Positions 9,728-17,218 of a stretch of DNA of 64,000 bases are shown here, one piece after another. The DNA is taken from positions 681,636 to 745,635 of the forward strand of contig CAUYUJ010008557.1 of NCBI GenBank assembly GCA_963575745.1. The letters are read 5' to 3'. The notes under the pieces were generated by a model. The model had not been told where the DNA came from. It was given only the letters and a program-made list of their open reading frames with translations, and searched no databases. Both the position numbers and the translations under genes were made by a program. How positions within the stretch are numbered: the first letter of the stretch is position 1; the number at the start of each line of letters is the position of its first letter. Source of the DNA: Prorocentrum cordatum. Taxonomy: Eukaryota > Sar > Dinophyceae > Prorocentrales > Prorocentraceae.

Positions 9728-11909
9728 CTACTGCTGATGTTGATGCTGACGCTGCTGCTGATGATGATGCTGGTGGTGACGATGGCCGCGAGCAGGGGAC
9801 TCGAGGTGGCCGCGAGCCGCCCTCAGGGAGCGGTGAGGCCCCGCGTGCCCTCGAGATCTGCGGGCTCGTGCAGGGTGCTCTTCTCCTCCGCCGTGCCGTC
9901 TGGCACGCCGCGGCCGGCCGCGGCCGCTGGAGGAGCGCATCGCACACCACCCCTCATTAACTCGGTGCGCGCTCGCGCTGCCTAGATCCGAGCCCTTCAG
10001 CTCCCGCCTCGTCTGCGCCCGAGGGGGAACTTCCTTCTTGGCCTCTGCCCCCACGCGGCCCTCCTCCAAGGGGCGAGGCGTCCCGCGTCGCATCCGCGTG
10101 GTCTCGCTCCGTGGCTGGTTGGCTGTGGACTCGCCCCGCGATTGGGGTGGGGCCTTGGGGCCTTGCAGCGCGACTGAAGATTTCGCGTCGGCGGGAGTCT
10201 CGCTCCGCGATTGGTTTGGCGCCTCGCTCCGCGACGGGGGCGGCGCCTCGCTGCGCCACTGGGCGCACCGGGGCGCGAATCTCGTGCGAGGGAGCCGCGC
10301 CGCATCGGTGGGGGGCCTCGGTCCGCGATAGGCGGCGCCTCGAGGCCCTGGAGGGCAAAGTCCGCCGCAAAATGCGTAGGAAGGAACCCAGTAGTTAGAT
10401 CCTTGCGGACGCGCCTCGGACCCTGGTGGAAATCCGAAGGATTCCGCAGGACACCTGAGGATTTCTGGGGCATTCTCGGTACGTATTCCAGAGGAACTTC
10501 CACGGGTTCCCGTAAGACTTCCACATGATTCTGGAGTACATCTTCACTGTTTACCATGATGTCCTCCGGATTCCATCGGGATGTCGTCAGGATTCCTCTG
10601 GGAGCCTTGCGCGTCCCTGAGACAAGTCTACATATTCTTTGGGACTTTTTCATGATTCTTTTTTTCAGGAGCCTGGAGGATTCCCGAGGTAATCCTCAAT
10701 GTTCTTTGGGACGTCTTCTGGATTCCAGAGGAAACGTCATGAGGATTCTGCATGACAAATTCGGGTTGTTGGGTTATCCTCAGGGTGCCTTAGGACATCC
10801 TTGTGAATCCCTAGACACTCCTCAGGGTTCCTGAGGCAGCACCTTGAGGGTTCTGACGGAAAGCATTCGGATTCCTGGGAAATCCTTCAGATGCCTTGGG
10901 AACATCTTTCTGGGATTCTTTGAGAGTTCGCAGGTCTCTTAAGGGAAGGCGCAGGAATCTGGAGGAAAGCGCACGGAACTCGCCAGGACATCCCTGAGGG
11001 AGGGTTGCCAGGGAAACTATCAGTTTTTTTATGGAGGCAGTAGTTGCAGATTGTTGAGGAATTCTGCAGGAAGCCTCAACGATTACCAGGGACGCCCGAG
11101 GAGTATCTTCAGGGGCAAGAATAGCCCAATGCGGGCCCCGCCCGCTGCGCAGCGCTGGGCCCACCAGCCAGTTTCCCTTGGAAGGCGCTGGAGTGGTCTG
11201 TCGCGTTTGTGATCCTGGAGCCTCGCTGGGGCGCCCCCCCCCTCCCAGGGCCGTTCGGAGGCTAAACTCAGCATCATTTAATCGACAACCGACCCCCATC
11301 CCGGATCCCCATCCCCATCCCCGTCCCCATCCCCCGAGCCCGAGATCTCAGCACCCCAGTTGGGGATACACCCCTCGAAACCTGAAGGAACAACACCCTA
11401 TATCATCTAGGGGGGAAGTCGGCCAGTGGGTCCAGGCCACGCTGGTGGGGAGAGGGGTCTGTTAAACGATGCTCACAAGCAGAAGGGCGTCGGACCTGTG
11501 CTACGCGCAAAACGACGGAGGCATAGCCCTCCCTCTTGCGTCGCTTGGAGTCGAGCTTGTCCTCGTCCGCCCAGTTGTTCGTTTGGCGCTCCGCTGAACG
11601 CTCCGCTCCGATCAACGGTCGCTCGCGCCTGACGTTAGTCGGGAGTGGCGCTCGCTTTGGGGGGGAGGAAGAGGAGGAGGAGGAGGAGGAGGAGGAGGAG
11701 GAGGAGGAGGGGGAAGATGACATTCCTCCTCCAGGAGCGAGCGGACTGGAGGGCGCAGTGGGGAGCCGGTTGGCCAAGGGTGGGGGACGAGGCACGTGCT
11801 CCAGCCCTGTTCCTGTGGCCGCGTCCGCCGCCCAGGTTCCAGCTCGTGAAGCAGAAGGACGGCAGCGTGTCGTTGAAGGCGTGGAGCGGACGGTACCTGT
11901 CCGCCTGCG
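980..11909 (+). CDS. Fascin-like (beta-trefoil) protein, three exons of a partial gene
   Basis: Fascin-type repeats fold as beta-trefoils; in fascin they bundle actin, and this protein's ligand is unknown. Three exons splice in frame: 980-1059, 8263-8335 and 11836-11909. Both introns start GT and end AG (1060..8262 and 8336..11835). The joined reading contains GKHERF, DGTVSLATAHG, ENGTVLAN, HAWEKFQLV, DGSVSLKA and GRYLSA, which is the order of conserved fascin-repeat motifs (DGxVSL, then HGxYLSA, then GTVxAN, then WExF). Only about 75 residues are covered, so further exons must lie upstream of the window and downstream of 11909; I found none convincingly. Intron 1 carries element 1. Intron 2 (3.5 kb) is filled by GAG and GAT arrays and degenerate repeats. 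The splice joints are inferred from phase and protein continuity. Another beta-trefoil family is possible. Confidence 0.6.
1139..1195 (+). repeat. TCC/CTC trinucleotide tract, element 1 insertion site
   Basis: A run of TCC/CTC triplets inside intron 1 of the fascin-like gene. Element 1 starts at 1196. The same triplet tract resumes directly after the element ends (7959-7980), so the element sits inside one pre-existing simple repeat. Confidence 0.8.
1196..1278 (+). repeat. Element 1 left terminal repeat A1
   Basis: 83-bp direct repeat, identical to 7708-7790. It starts TTTGAATACTTCAG and ends CTCAAGCTTTCAC. It marks the 5' end of element 1 against the TCC-rich host flank. Confidence 0.9.
1309..1785 (+). 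CDS. Element 1 ORF1: Cys-rich protein with one membrane segment
   Basis: 158 codons directly after terminal repeat A1. The first 65 residues hold about ten cysteines in CxxC-like spacing (CPRCPEPVCG, CPQCPACPGCPG). Next come a Pro-rich stretch and one strongly hydrophobic segment (about residues 75-100, SAGLLLLGAAGGAVV). The ORF overlaps the gag-like ORF by 125 bp in another frame. Element 2 also has an early ORF with hydrophobic segments, so this may be a shared feature of the family. I do not recognise a named domain. The function could be nucleic-acid binding plus membrane anchoring of a replication complex, but that is inference. Confidence 0.5.
   Translation: MPDLPVAVAHWAGQATFAWLGSCPRCPEPVCGSLVCGEVHCPPAPACPQCPACPGCPGAPEPACTTPAAAPPWLPGWIASAGLLLLGAAGGAVVPALALGIWQVLRWLTAQCPRRETDGGGDAPSGTTTLAVAPVPGRSAVPPAARRRSAGLLGDSSD
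1661..3217 (+). CDS. Element 1 gag-like ORF
   Basis: 518 codons ending with TAG at 3215. The N-terminal third resembles a globular domain (RGQVYRFQHEPDAAAL, RVDAEAFCNAAF). A linker of about 110 residues made almost only of Ala and Pro follows. A C-terminal domain comes next (SDIGIHVARG, WCCRWIDRRGGGPLDHHRFF, MREVQLVEYAYAKHD). After it lies a basic GRGRGRGRGG tract that could bind RNA, and an end typical of dinoflagellate YR-element Gag proteins (WVGKQVERDANILKQVRKA). It probably packages element RNA. The assignment rests on position and on these family-like motifs. Confidence 0.65.
   Translation: MAAAMPPAVLRPWLWLRYQGEALYHQRRVVGVLASSATQATDADEVIGVSPDGDPEQIDLSGASRDVEAWRWSEAFRPPPPGIPRGQVYRFQHEPDAAALAAMRVDAEAFCNAAFLARERAAGQPAVLPATGSLVDAVWPAPVAPAAAAAVAPAALGLPLALPGMAPPPGPPALGAPAAAAAPLALLGAPPAVLPGAAPPGAVMAAPLAAAAPGAAAPAAFPAAMAAGAPAAGAPLAAGLGMVAAAPYPMLVTVETTTYGPRGSPVAPNGSEVMSSDIGIHVARGVLVRTIRSDQVQDFKGLEAAGDARLLSVIALNGQRTRRPWRDVSNSLSEIAFPDWAIEGPRTTLWCCRWIDRRGGGPLDHHRFFVMVHRLNKDSWGVPMHEFGMKALETLGAYDSLDLPNVAGIESLMREVQLVEYAYAKHDGFAGASTEVADGDPSAKKKGRGRGRGRGGAAGAFGYLDEHTAFRGQRETGDAMVCPALVEWVGKQVERDANILKQVRKAREERADAGHGPN
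3380..5480 (+). pseudogene. Element 1 reverse transcriptase-RNase H, interrupted
   Basis: Copies element RNA into DNA (RT) and degrades the RNA strand (RNase H). RT motifs in order are FFVAKKNGDLRLILDGR at about 4014-4070, DIENAF at about 4178 and EYVDNF at about 4486; the last stands where most RTs have YxDD. RNase H follows, with VYCADASWWG near 4935 and a terminal NAADAASR near 5455. The frame is broken three times: a TAG at 4091-4093, a frameshift near 4800-4810 from the RT frame into the RNase H frame, and a TGA at 5355-5357. Each lies between well-aligned blocks, so the protein cannot be made as one chain without recoding. RNase H continues open into the frame that later encodes the methyltransferase-like domain. 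Confidence 0.75.
5563..6780 (+). CDS. Element 1 tyrosine recombinase
   Basis: Intact ORF for a phage-integrase-type tyrosine recombinase, which would join the circular element DNA to the host. Visible parts are an N-terminal helical core-binding region (QDYQTYVAAFYQWGQER, LIAGLRYFW) and the catalytic box I arginine in FYLRPSECLRL. Box II is LHRLRHGGVSH and a candidate catalytic tyrosine is in LARYERGG. The start is uncertain. An ATG at 5563 precedes an Ala/Pro-rich leader of about 75 residues, and the frame is open back to 5338. It lies in a different frame from the RNase H and methyltransferase-like regions and overlaps the open frame that connects them. It is the best-preserved gene of the element. 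Confidence 0.8.
   Translation: MASSATAATAGPQLVPRPPGAHAGGLPRAEVAPNLPAPSSRHPYREWVPHGPGAQEERAAKQARAFPAAAEAPTPPGAPTSLELQSISPKAAQDYQTYVAAFYQWGQERNLFSDIATSLRSAPAIDLALVTYMHEKFFAGELSYVPTKLIAGLRYFWTYPNGALLELPRSFRALTGWKRMVPAQSRLPYPWVALCLRVQYMIAAGQVMEALACIITFTFYLRPSECLRLQGKLIAAPAQAPRRVQGGQGQMRPLLLHPQEGGDTSKTGRVDESLLADNPLFPWLPQVLGLLKAKFPHSLVFNFGQAQRGRALKGAASACGLNALGDPCLHRLRHGGVSHDLLFKARSLLSAKKRGRRASDRSLARYERGGRINEQLSLLTQDILIAADLAASNIGATLVNAFRSL
6777..7535 (+). CDS. Element 1 methyltransferase-like domain
   Basis: SAM-dependent methyltransferase-like region. Motif I is LEIFAGSGHLSEAW, the PC motif is MGTPCNSFSLARN, and the later VIVENPASSHLW carries an ENP motif. The PC...ENP pairing resembles C5-cytosine methyltransferases (PC and ENV), and DIRS-type elements are known to carry methyltransferase-like domains. 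The frame is the same as RNase H and stays open across the recombinase gene, so it may be translated as the C-terminus of an RT-RNase H-MTase protein. No start codon is obvious at its beginning. Whether it modifies DNA is unknown. The stop is at 7533. Confidence 0.7.
   Translation: MKQRGVPAALEIFAGSGHLSEAWRRSMRLAGHPVFEIDMRHGVEHNMCSKALVKLIRGWVQGGLVMAVFMGTPCNSFSLARNRPNGPPTLRTSEYPEGLPELKDSCRKEVDLGNSMCAASFSIFRECRLSGCPVIVENPASSHLWRQPLVLKVRHLPGVSEVVFDMCAFGTIWRKSTRLLGCHVDLRPLDIRCRGRGVCTFAGSPHFTLEMKGSKIVSKQAEVYPFSVCRAIVRVFRDVLLQQRANTFRPHV
7588..7958 (+). repeat. Element 1 right end: B1, A2, spacer, B2
   Basis: B1 is 7588-7707 and starts CGGATTTTCTACAGTACTG. A2 is 7708-7790 and is identical to A1. A unique 47-bp spacer fills 7791-7837. 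B2 is 7838-7958, identical to B1 except for one T/C change. B1 and A2 abut exactly. This is the right half of the split direct repeats. Confidence 0.9.
8376..8560 (+). repeat. GAG/GGGA polypurine tract in fascin-like intron 2
   Basis: Almost pure purine: GAG and GGA triplets followed by GGGA tetranucleotides at 8487-8523. It begins about 40 bp after the donor of the second intron. Long reading frames of poly-Glu, poly-Arg or poly-Pro here are repeat artefacts. Confidence 0.85.
8561..9223. repeat. Intron sequence with two diverged duplications
   Basis: No gene seen. A block at about 8638-8704 (CCTGACGCGCACCAGAACACC...) recurs at 8710-8779. A second block at 8853-8915, containing GAGAGAACCACATTTTGG, recurs at 8961-9022 as GAGAGCCACATTTTGG. 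Both copies of the second block encode REPHFG..PPSI in one frame, and a weak relative lies at 26765-26835. Confidence 0.5.
9224..9735 (+). repeat. GAG then GAT trinucleotide array
   Basis: GAG-rich 9224-9290, imperfect GAT/GCT/GAG 9290-9600, nearly pure GAT 9603-9660, GTG 9661-9680 and GAT again 9683-9730. It lies within fascin-like intron 2. Apparent poly-Met, poly-Asp, poly-Ile and poly-Ser proteins are artefacts. Confidence 0.85.
9740..11650. repeat. Intron 2 filler: degenerate short repeats
   Basis: No gene seen. Positions 10085-10330 hold a degenerate repeat around GCCTCGCTCCGCGATTGG. Positions 10425-10990 hold dozens of diverged units around GAGGATTCC..GGGAC, about 25-30 bp each. Positions 11287-11335 carry CCCCAT hexanucleotides. 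The rest (9780-9960, 11000-11280, 11340-11650) shows nothing recognisable. Confidence 0.45.
11661..11713 (+). repeat. GAG microsatellite before fascin-like exon 3
   Basis: About 16 GAG/GGA triplets, 120 bp upstream of the acceptor AG at 11834-11835. Confidence 0.85.
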
Positions 11910-12049
11910 GCCCAGCGTGCTTGCCTGCTCTCGGACTGGGGGCGTCTTCGTGGACCCACTGGCGAGGGAGCCTACTGTTACGCTGCTGCTGCTGAGGATG
12001 AGGACAGACGCCGCAGGCGTCGCCTGCGTAATGCAGGCCGAACGTCTGC

Positions 12050-12259
12050 TGTTGATGATGACGATGATGCTGGTGGTAACGAGGATGCTGACGCTGATGG
12101 CGACGCTGATGATGACAACTATGATGGTGATGACGTCGAGGATGACGATGACGATGGCTGTGGCGACAATGCTGCTGATGACGATGACGACGATGATGAT
12201 GATACTGAGATTGATGATGACGACGACGGCGACGATTATGATTGTGAGGATGATGACGC

Positions 12260-12327
<68 letters not shown>

Positions 12328-13190
12328 CTGTTGCTAACGATGATAATGATGGTGATGGTATTGGTGATGTTGATGGCGACCACCGTGATGCTGGTGATGA
12401 TGATGACGGTGACGATGACGATGGTGATGCTGATGATGCTGTTGCTGATGATGCTGATGCTAATGAAAATGACGATGCTGATGACGTCGACGGTGATGAC
12501 GATGATGATGCTGATGACGCTGATGATGATGAGGATGATGATTATTATAATGATGGCGTTGATGATAATGCTGATTATGATGACTGTGATAATGATGACG
12601 ACGACGATGATGAGGAGGAGTGTTATACTGTTGATGGTTATGATGCGTATGATGATGTTGATGCTGATGCTGTTTCTGATGATCATGATGTTGATGACGA
12701 TGATGTTGAGAATGATGCTGCTGATGCTGATGATGATGATGTCGATGCTGGTGCTGGTGCAGATGCGGCTGCTGATGCTGCTGCTGATGGTGCTGATCCT
12801 GATGATGATTATGCGGATGATGCTGTTGGCGGTGGTGACGGTGGTGAGGATGAGGCGAATGATGATGATGATGATGATGGTGGTGGTGATGATGATGATG
12901 CTGATGATGGCGACGACGACGTCGATGACTACGATGATGACGACGATGCTGGTTCTGCTGCTGCTGATGATGGTGCTGATGACGACGATGGTGATGCCGA
13001 TGATGCTGATGATGGTGATGATGGCGATGCTGTGGATGACGGTCACGATGACGATGATGCATATGCCGTAGATGACGATGTTGAGGTTAGTCTGCGGCTA
13101 CTGCTTATGATGACGACACCAGTGACGATGAAGACGGCGACGACACGACGACGATGATGCTGATAATGCTGATGACGATGATGATGCTGC
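12050..13190 (+). repeat. 1.1 kb imperfect GAT array
   Basis: Period-3 DNA of GAT with frequent GAC, GCT, GGT and GTT variants, and a pure block at 12260-12325. It is open in several frames on both strands (Met/Leu-, Asp- or His-rich). That is a property of the repeat, so I call no gene. Confidence 0.85.
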
Positions 13191-13410
13191 TGCTGCAGCC
13201 CCGATGCGCAACACGGAGCATATTGATACGGAGCTCAACACGTAGACTGAACACGTGCGTTGTGGACATGGACGTTTTGAACACGGCGCGCGTTACGTTT
13301 CAAAGCAAGCGCATCAGAACAACTAAGCCCATGAGGTCGGAGGGGGAGCGGCGAGCGGCGAGGAGGGAGGATTCGAAACGGGGGGAGGAACACGCGACTA
13401 GAAGAAGGGG
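13191..13410. other. Unique spacer between GAT and GAG arrays
   Basis: About 200 bp of non-repetitive sequence. It includes repeated ACACG steps at about 13210-13290 (ACACGGAGCA, ACACGTAGAC, ACACGTGCGT, ACACGGCGCG). No coding support. Confidence 0.4.
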
Positions 13411-13605
13411 GACGGAGGAGGAGGAGGAGGAGGATAAGGAGGAGGAGGAGGAGGAGGAGGAGGAGGAGGACGGGAGGGAAGAGGAGGGCGAGGAGGAGGA
13501 GGAAGAGGAGGAGGAGGAGGAGGGGAAGGAGGAGGACGATGAGGAGGAGGAGGAGGAGGAGGAGGAGGAGGAGGAGGGGGAGGAGGAGGAGGAGGAGGAG
13601 GGGGA
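13411..13605 (+). repeat. GAG trinucleotide array
   Basis: About 190 bp of GAG/GGA with rare GAT, GGG and AAG variants. The region then changes to a C/T-rich stretch at 13606-13645. Confidence 0.85.
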
Positions 13606-13965
13606 GCACGTGACCTTCCCCCCTCCCCCCTCCTCCCTCCCGTCTTGGTCCCAGGGTCCTGGCGTCGTCACAGGAGCTCGATTATCTTCGTGCCCTTGCG
13701 TGTGACCTCGTCTCTGGAAGGAGGTCGAGGCGGAGTTTGAGGTGGAGTGATGGGGGGTTGTTGTACTTTCTGGCCCGCGAGGCGAAGAAGGCTGCGACTT
13801 GGGCGGGGCCTCGCCCCCCTCAAGAAAAAACTGACAGCTGGCAGCGGGCGGATTTGCACGTGCATCGGGAGGGACAGGACGTGATGAGGATATGGGAGGT
13901 ACTGCTGTGGCCCAGGAGAGCCGCAGCGCAGCGCAGGCGCTGAAGGAGCGGGCCGCCCGCTGTCA

Positions 13966-14330
13966 GTCGAAGTAGCTTTTGAAGATCCGAGGTCGTAGAA
14001 ATCGGTCGAAGTCGTTCTCGATGGCGTATTCCTGCAGTGGCCCGTTCGACTCGTAGATCGGCGGCTCGTACTTCTGGTCGAGGATCGCGTAGCACCAAGA
14101 GCGCACAGCGATGATCGTCGTGCCTTGCAGTGGGCGGCCACGAGCTGCAGGGGGGCTCCCATAATTCTTGCCCGAAGCGGGGTAAATCCTGACTTTGGCA
14201 GCGTGCTGGCGGTCGCTGGGGAGGCGCAGCGTTGAAAGCAAACACTTCTTCAGGAGCAGCACCGTAGGCGACCGGGGGCCCGTGAAAGTTGGCGAGAAAT
14301 TTGTCTGGAACGGAATGGTCACCCAAGACC
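13966..14330 (-). CDS. Hypothetical C-terminal exon, unknown function
   Basis: A minus-strand frame of about 120 codons with varied, protein-like composition, unlike the surrounding repeats. It includes GSWVTIPFQTNFSP, KVRIYPASGKNYGSP, TTIIAVRSWCYAILDQKYEP and the end DRFLRPRIFKSYFD before a stop. I recognise no family. It lies next to the Copia remnant on the other strand and could be a surviving exon or part of another element. No start codon or splice sites can be fixed. Confidence 0.3.
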
Positions 14331-14334
14331 CGGG

Positions 14335-14547
14335 GTTGAAACGCCACGCTCTGTGCACGCGCAGTACCGATGGGTGCAGGGCATCTGCCACGAGAGGCGT
14401 GCGAGGCTAGTCAAGGTCCCCGGCGATCTGAATACCACGGACATGTTGACGAAACATTTCTGGGGCGACACGACCGACTTTTTCATGGATCGGTGCGGTT
14501 TCGTGGTTTTGGAAGGACGGAGTGAGCTGTCCCTGACGGCAGCGGTT
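14335..14547 (+). pseudogene. Ty1/Copia-type RNase H C-terminal fragment
   Basis: About 65 codons match the end of Copia-type polyproteins: HAQYRWVQGICHERRARLVK, then VPGDLNTTDMLTKHF, the hallmark of the last RNase H segment (hKVpGxxNxADxxTK), then a short tail ending at a TGA. No RT, integrase or LTR is recognisable nearby, so only a remnant survives. Confidence 0.6.
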
Positions 14548-14557
14548 TGAGTGCGGC

Positions 14558-14715
14558 TTGGGCCGGAGGTTCGGCCATCCATGCGTGCGGGCAGGAGTGC
14601 TTGCTTCTTGGCGGAGGCGCGGATTGGCGCCTAGCCTTGGGCCGGAGGTTCGGCCATTCACGTGTGCAGGCTGGAATGCTTGCTTGTCGGCGGCGGCGCG
14701 GATTGGCGCCTGGCC
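14558..14715 (+). repeat. 79-bp tandem duplication
   Basis: Two diverged copies (14558-14636 and 14637-14715), each starting TTGGGCCGGAGGTTCGGCCA and ending GCGCGGATTGGCGCCT.GCC. The unit contains the near-palindromes GGCCGGAGGTTCGGCC and GGCGCGGATTGGCGCC. Confidence 0.75.
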
Positions 14716-14879
14716 GAGGAGGAGTGCGGCAGTGCATCCTTCACAAGGGGCTGTGAAGGATGTATGCAATCCTTATCCGCGTTGGTTCAAACATCCATCG
14801 TCAGATTCGGATATTGCTAATCATGATGACGGCCAGGACCATGATGATTATCGTGCTAGTAATAATGACGTTGCTGAGG

Positions 14880-14905
14880 CTGGTGATGATGATGCTGATG
14901 GTGAC

Positions 14906-14966
<61 letters not shown>

Positions 14967-14980
14967 GTGATGATTATACT
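14880..14980 (+). repeat. GAT microsatellite
   Basis: Nearly pure GAT from about 14905 to 14963, with imperfect flanks. Confidence 0.85.
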
Positions 14981-15059
14981 GCCGATTCCGACGGTGGCGG
15001 TGACGGCGGCGACGACGACGACGACGGGGACGAGTACATACGAGGAGGATGGGGACGAG

Positions 15060-15990
15060 TAGGAAGAGGCGAATGAGCAGGAGGATGAGTGTAAGCAAGA
15101 GGAAGAGGAGGAGGATACTGTTGGTAAGGATGACTCGGGCAACGAGGAGGAGGAGGGCGAGGAGGAGGAGGAAATTGATGACTACGTTGGCCACGATTGG
15201 GGCGGGGAATGGACGTGGAGGGGTGAGGAGGTGTAGGGCCATGGGGCCTTCTCGATATTGATGGTGTGTCTGATGTTCATGACGACGTTAGCGACGACGT
15301 TGACGCCGACGATGATGCGGATGATGATGCTGATGATGTTGATGACGGTGATGATGACGATGAGGATGCTGGTGAGGGTGAGGACGATGCAGATGATGGT
15401 TGTGATGCTGATAATGCTGATGAGCATGATGCTGATCAGGTTGATGATGATGCTGATGATGCGGGTGATGCTGATTATGATTGTGATGTTGTTGATGTTG
15501 CCGATGAAAATGCTGATGCTGATGGTACTGTCGATGATGGTGATGTTGTTGATAACCAGGATGCGGATGATGATGACGACGATGATGCTGATCATGCGTT
15601 TGATGATGCGGATGATGGTGATGATGGGGATGATGTTGATGATGAGAAGGATGATATTGATGATGATGCTTATGATAATGATCATGATGGTGGTGGTGGT
15701 GATGATGTTGATGAGGGTAACGGTCATGATGACGATGGTGATGCTGTTGATGCTCATGATGGCAAAGACACTTATTGAGGTGGTGGTAGAAGTGGTGGTA
15801 AGGATGGTGATGATGATGCTAACGATGATGATGATGACGAGGATGATAAGGATGGTGATGGTGACTATGATGATGGTTATCATTATGGTGATGATGGTGG
15901 TGGTGATGAAGCTGATGCTGATGCTGGTCATGCGCCAGCTGATGATGATGATGATGATGCTTACGATGTTGCTGCTGTTGCTGCTGTTGG

Positions 15991-16047
<57 letters not shown>

Positions 16048-16060
16048 CGAGGACGAGGAG
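15060..16060 (+). repeat. GAG then long imperfect GAT array
   Basis: GAG/AAG-rich 15060-15175, about 100 bp of unique DNA, then about 790 bp of GAT variants from 15267. It ends in a pure GAT block at 15990-16046. Open frames here are repeat artefacts. Confidence 0.85.
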
Positions 16061-16198
16061 GAATATTATGAGGTCGGGAGTAAACTGATGTGGTCGCGAT
16101 GTTCGTTTCTCTACACCAGCGCCGCGCCACTTGATTGGGCACCTTGGGGACCTGAGAGACGCGCCCACCACACACCGTTACACCTGTTTGCAGATGAA

Positions 16199-16260
16199 GG
16201 TGATGAGGAAGAGGAGGAAGAGGAGACGGAGGAGGAGGAGGAGGAGGACGAGGGAGAGGT
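16199..16260 (+). repeat. GAG microsatellite
   Basis: Short GAG/GAA run immediately before the pyrimidine tract. Confidence 0.8.
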
Positions 16261-16655
16261 GACGTGTTCTTTCCATATCTTTCCTTTCCCCTCCTTTGTC
16301 GTCCCTGTTCCCTCTTCGCTCTTCCCTTGCCCTTTGTCCCTCTCCCTTCCTCCCTCGTCCCTCCTCCCTCCTCCCTACGCCCTCCCTTTTCCCTCTTTCC
16401 TTCCCTCTTCCTCCTCCTTCCTCATTCCTTCCTCCTTACACCCTCCCTCTTTTCCCTCTTTCTTCCCTCTTCTCTTCCCTCACTCCTTCTCCCTCCTTCC
16501 TTCCTCCACCAACCCTACCTCTTTCCTCTTTCCTTTTATCTTCCCTCCTCCCTCCTCCTTCCTTCGTCTTCCACCTATCTCTTCCTCCCCTTCTTTTACG
16601 TCTTCCCTTCCCCCTCGTCCTTACCTTCCCCCTCAGTGTGCGTGCACTCCTCCGT
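16261..16655 (+). repeat. 400-bp polypyrimidine tract
   Basis: Dominated by CCCTCTTCC, CCTCCCTCC and TTCC units with few purines. Together with the preceding GAG run it forms a purine-to-pyrimidine strand switch at about 16260. Possible H-DNA or branch-point-rich intron sequence; no gene. Confidence 0.75.
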
Positions 16656-17218
16656 TTCCCTCTGTGTTCGTCTGACCCTCACCGTTTTGCTTCCGGTCTT
16701 CCGCTTGCCACCTCGCTCCTCGTCATGCTCGTTTGCCATCCCGAGCGTGGAATCCCCAGTGAGTGCAGTGCCTTGTGTGGGCCTGTCTCGCTTTGCGCGG
16801 CTCGCACCCTCGGCCCTTTCATCCTTCTCCCCCGCTCCCTTCCCGCCGGCACTGCTGGTCGATCGAGTGCGTCCACAGAGTGGCAATTGCATCATCTATG
16901 CCTGCTGCGTGTCGTATGCCGAACGAAAGGCAAGTGCAGGCTGCTGTTTGTACTCGTTGAGAGCACGCACCGCCAGGTCTATCTGATATGCTTCGAGCGC
17001 GCGGTACGTGCAATTGGCCTGGCACGCCCATCGCGTCTGGCACATCTATATGCTAGCATTCCGACCACGTTGAGCCCTAAGGCTGTAGTTTGCCAGTGTC
17101 TAGCCTGCGTTGGGCACTCTCGGCATCATCGTTCATTGTCGTGACGAGGCACTTTACCAGTTGTTATGGAAGCATCGTGCATCGTCTCTCTCTCTCTCTC
17201 TCTTGCTGTGGGTCTCAG
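16656..17218. other. No gene recognised; runs into a CT repeat and acceptor
   Basis: No recognisable coding sequence. Positions 17186-17203 are a CT dinucleotide run. An AG follows at 17217-17218 that would serve as acceptor for the candidate exon at 17219. Confidence 0.4.

Noticed and set aside
11536-13071. Open frames of over 500 codons on both strands, Met/Leu- or Ile/Ser-rich
   Set aside because: They are translations of the GAT array, which lacks stops in several phases; no domain and no normal composition.
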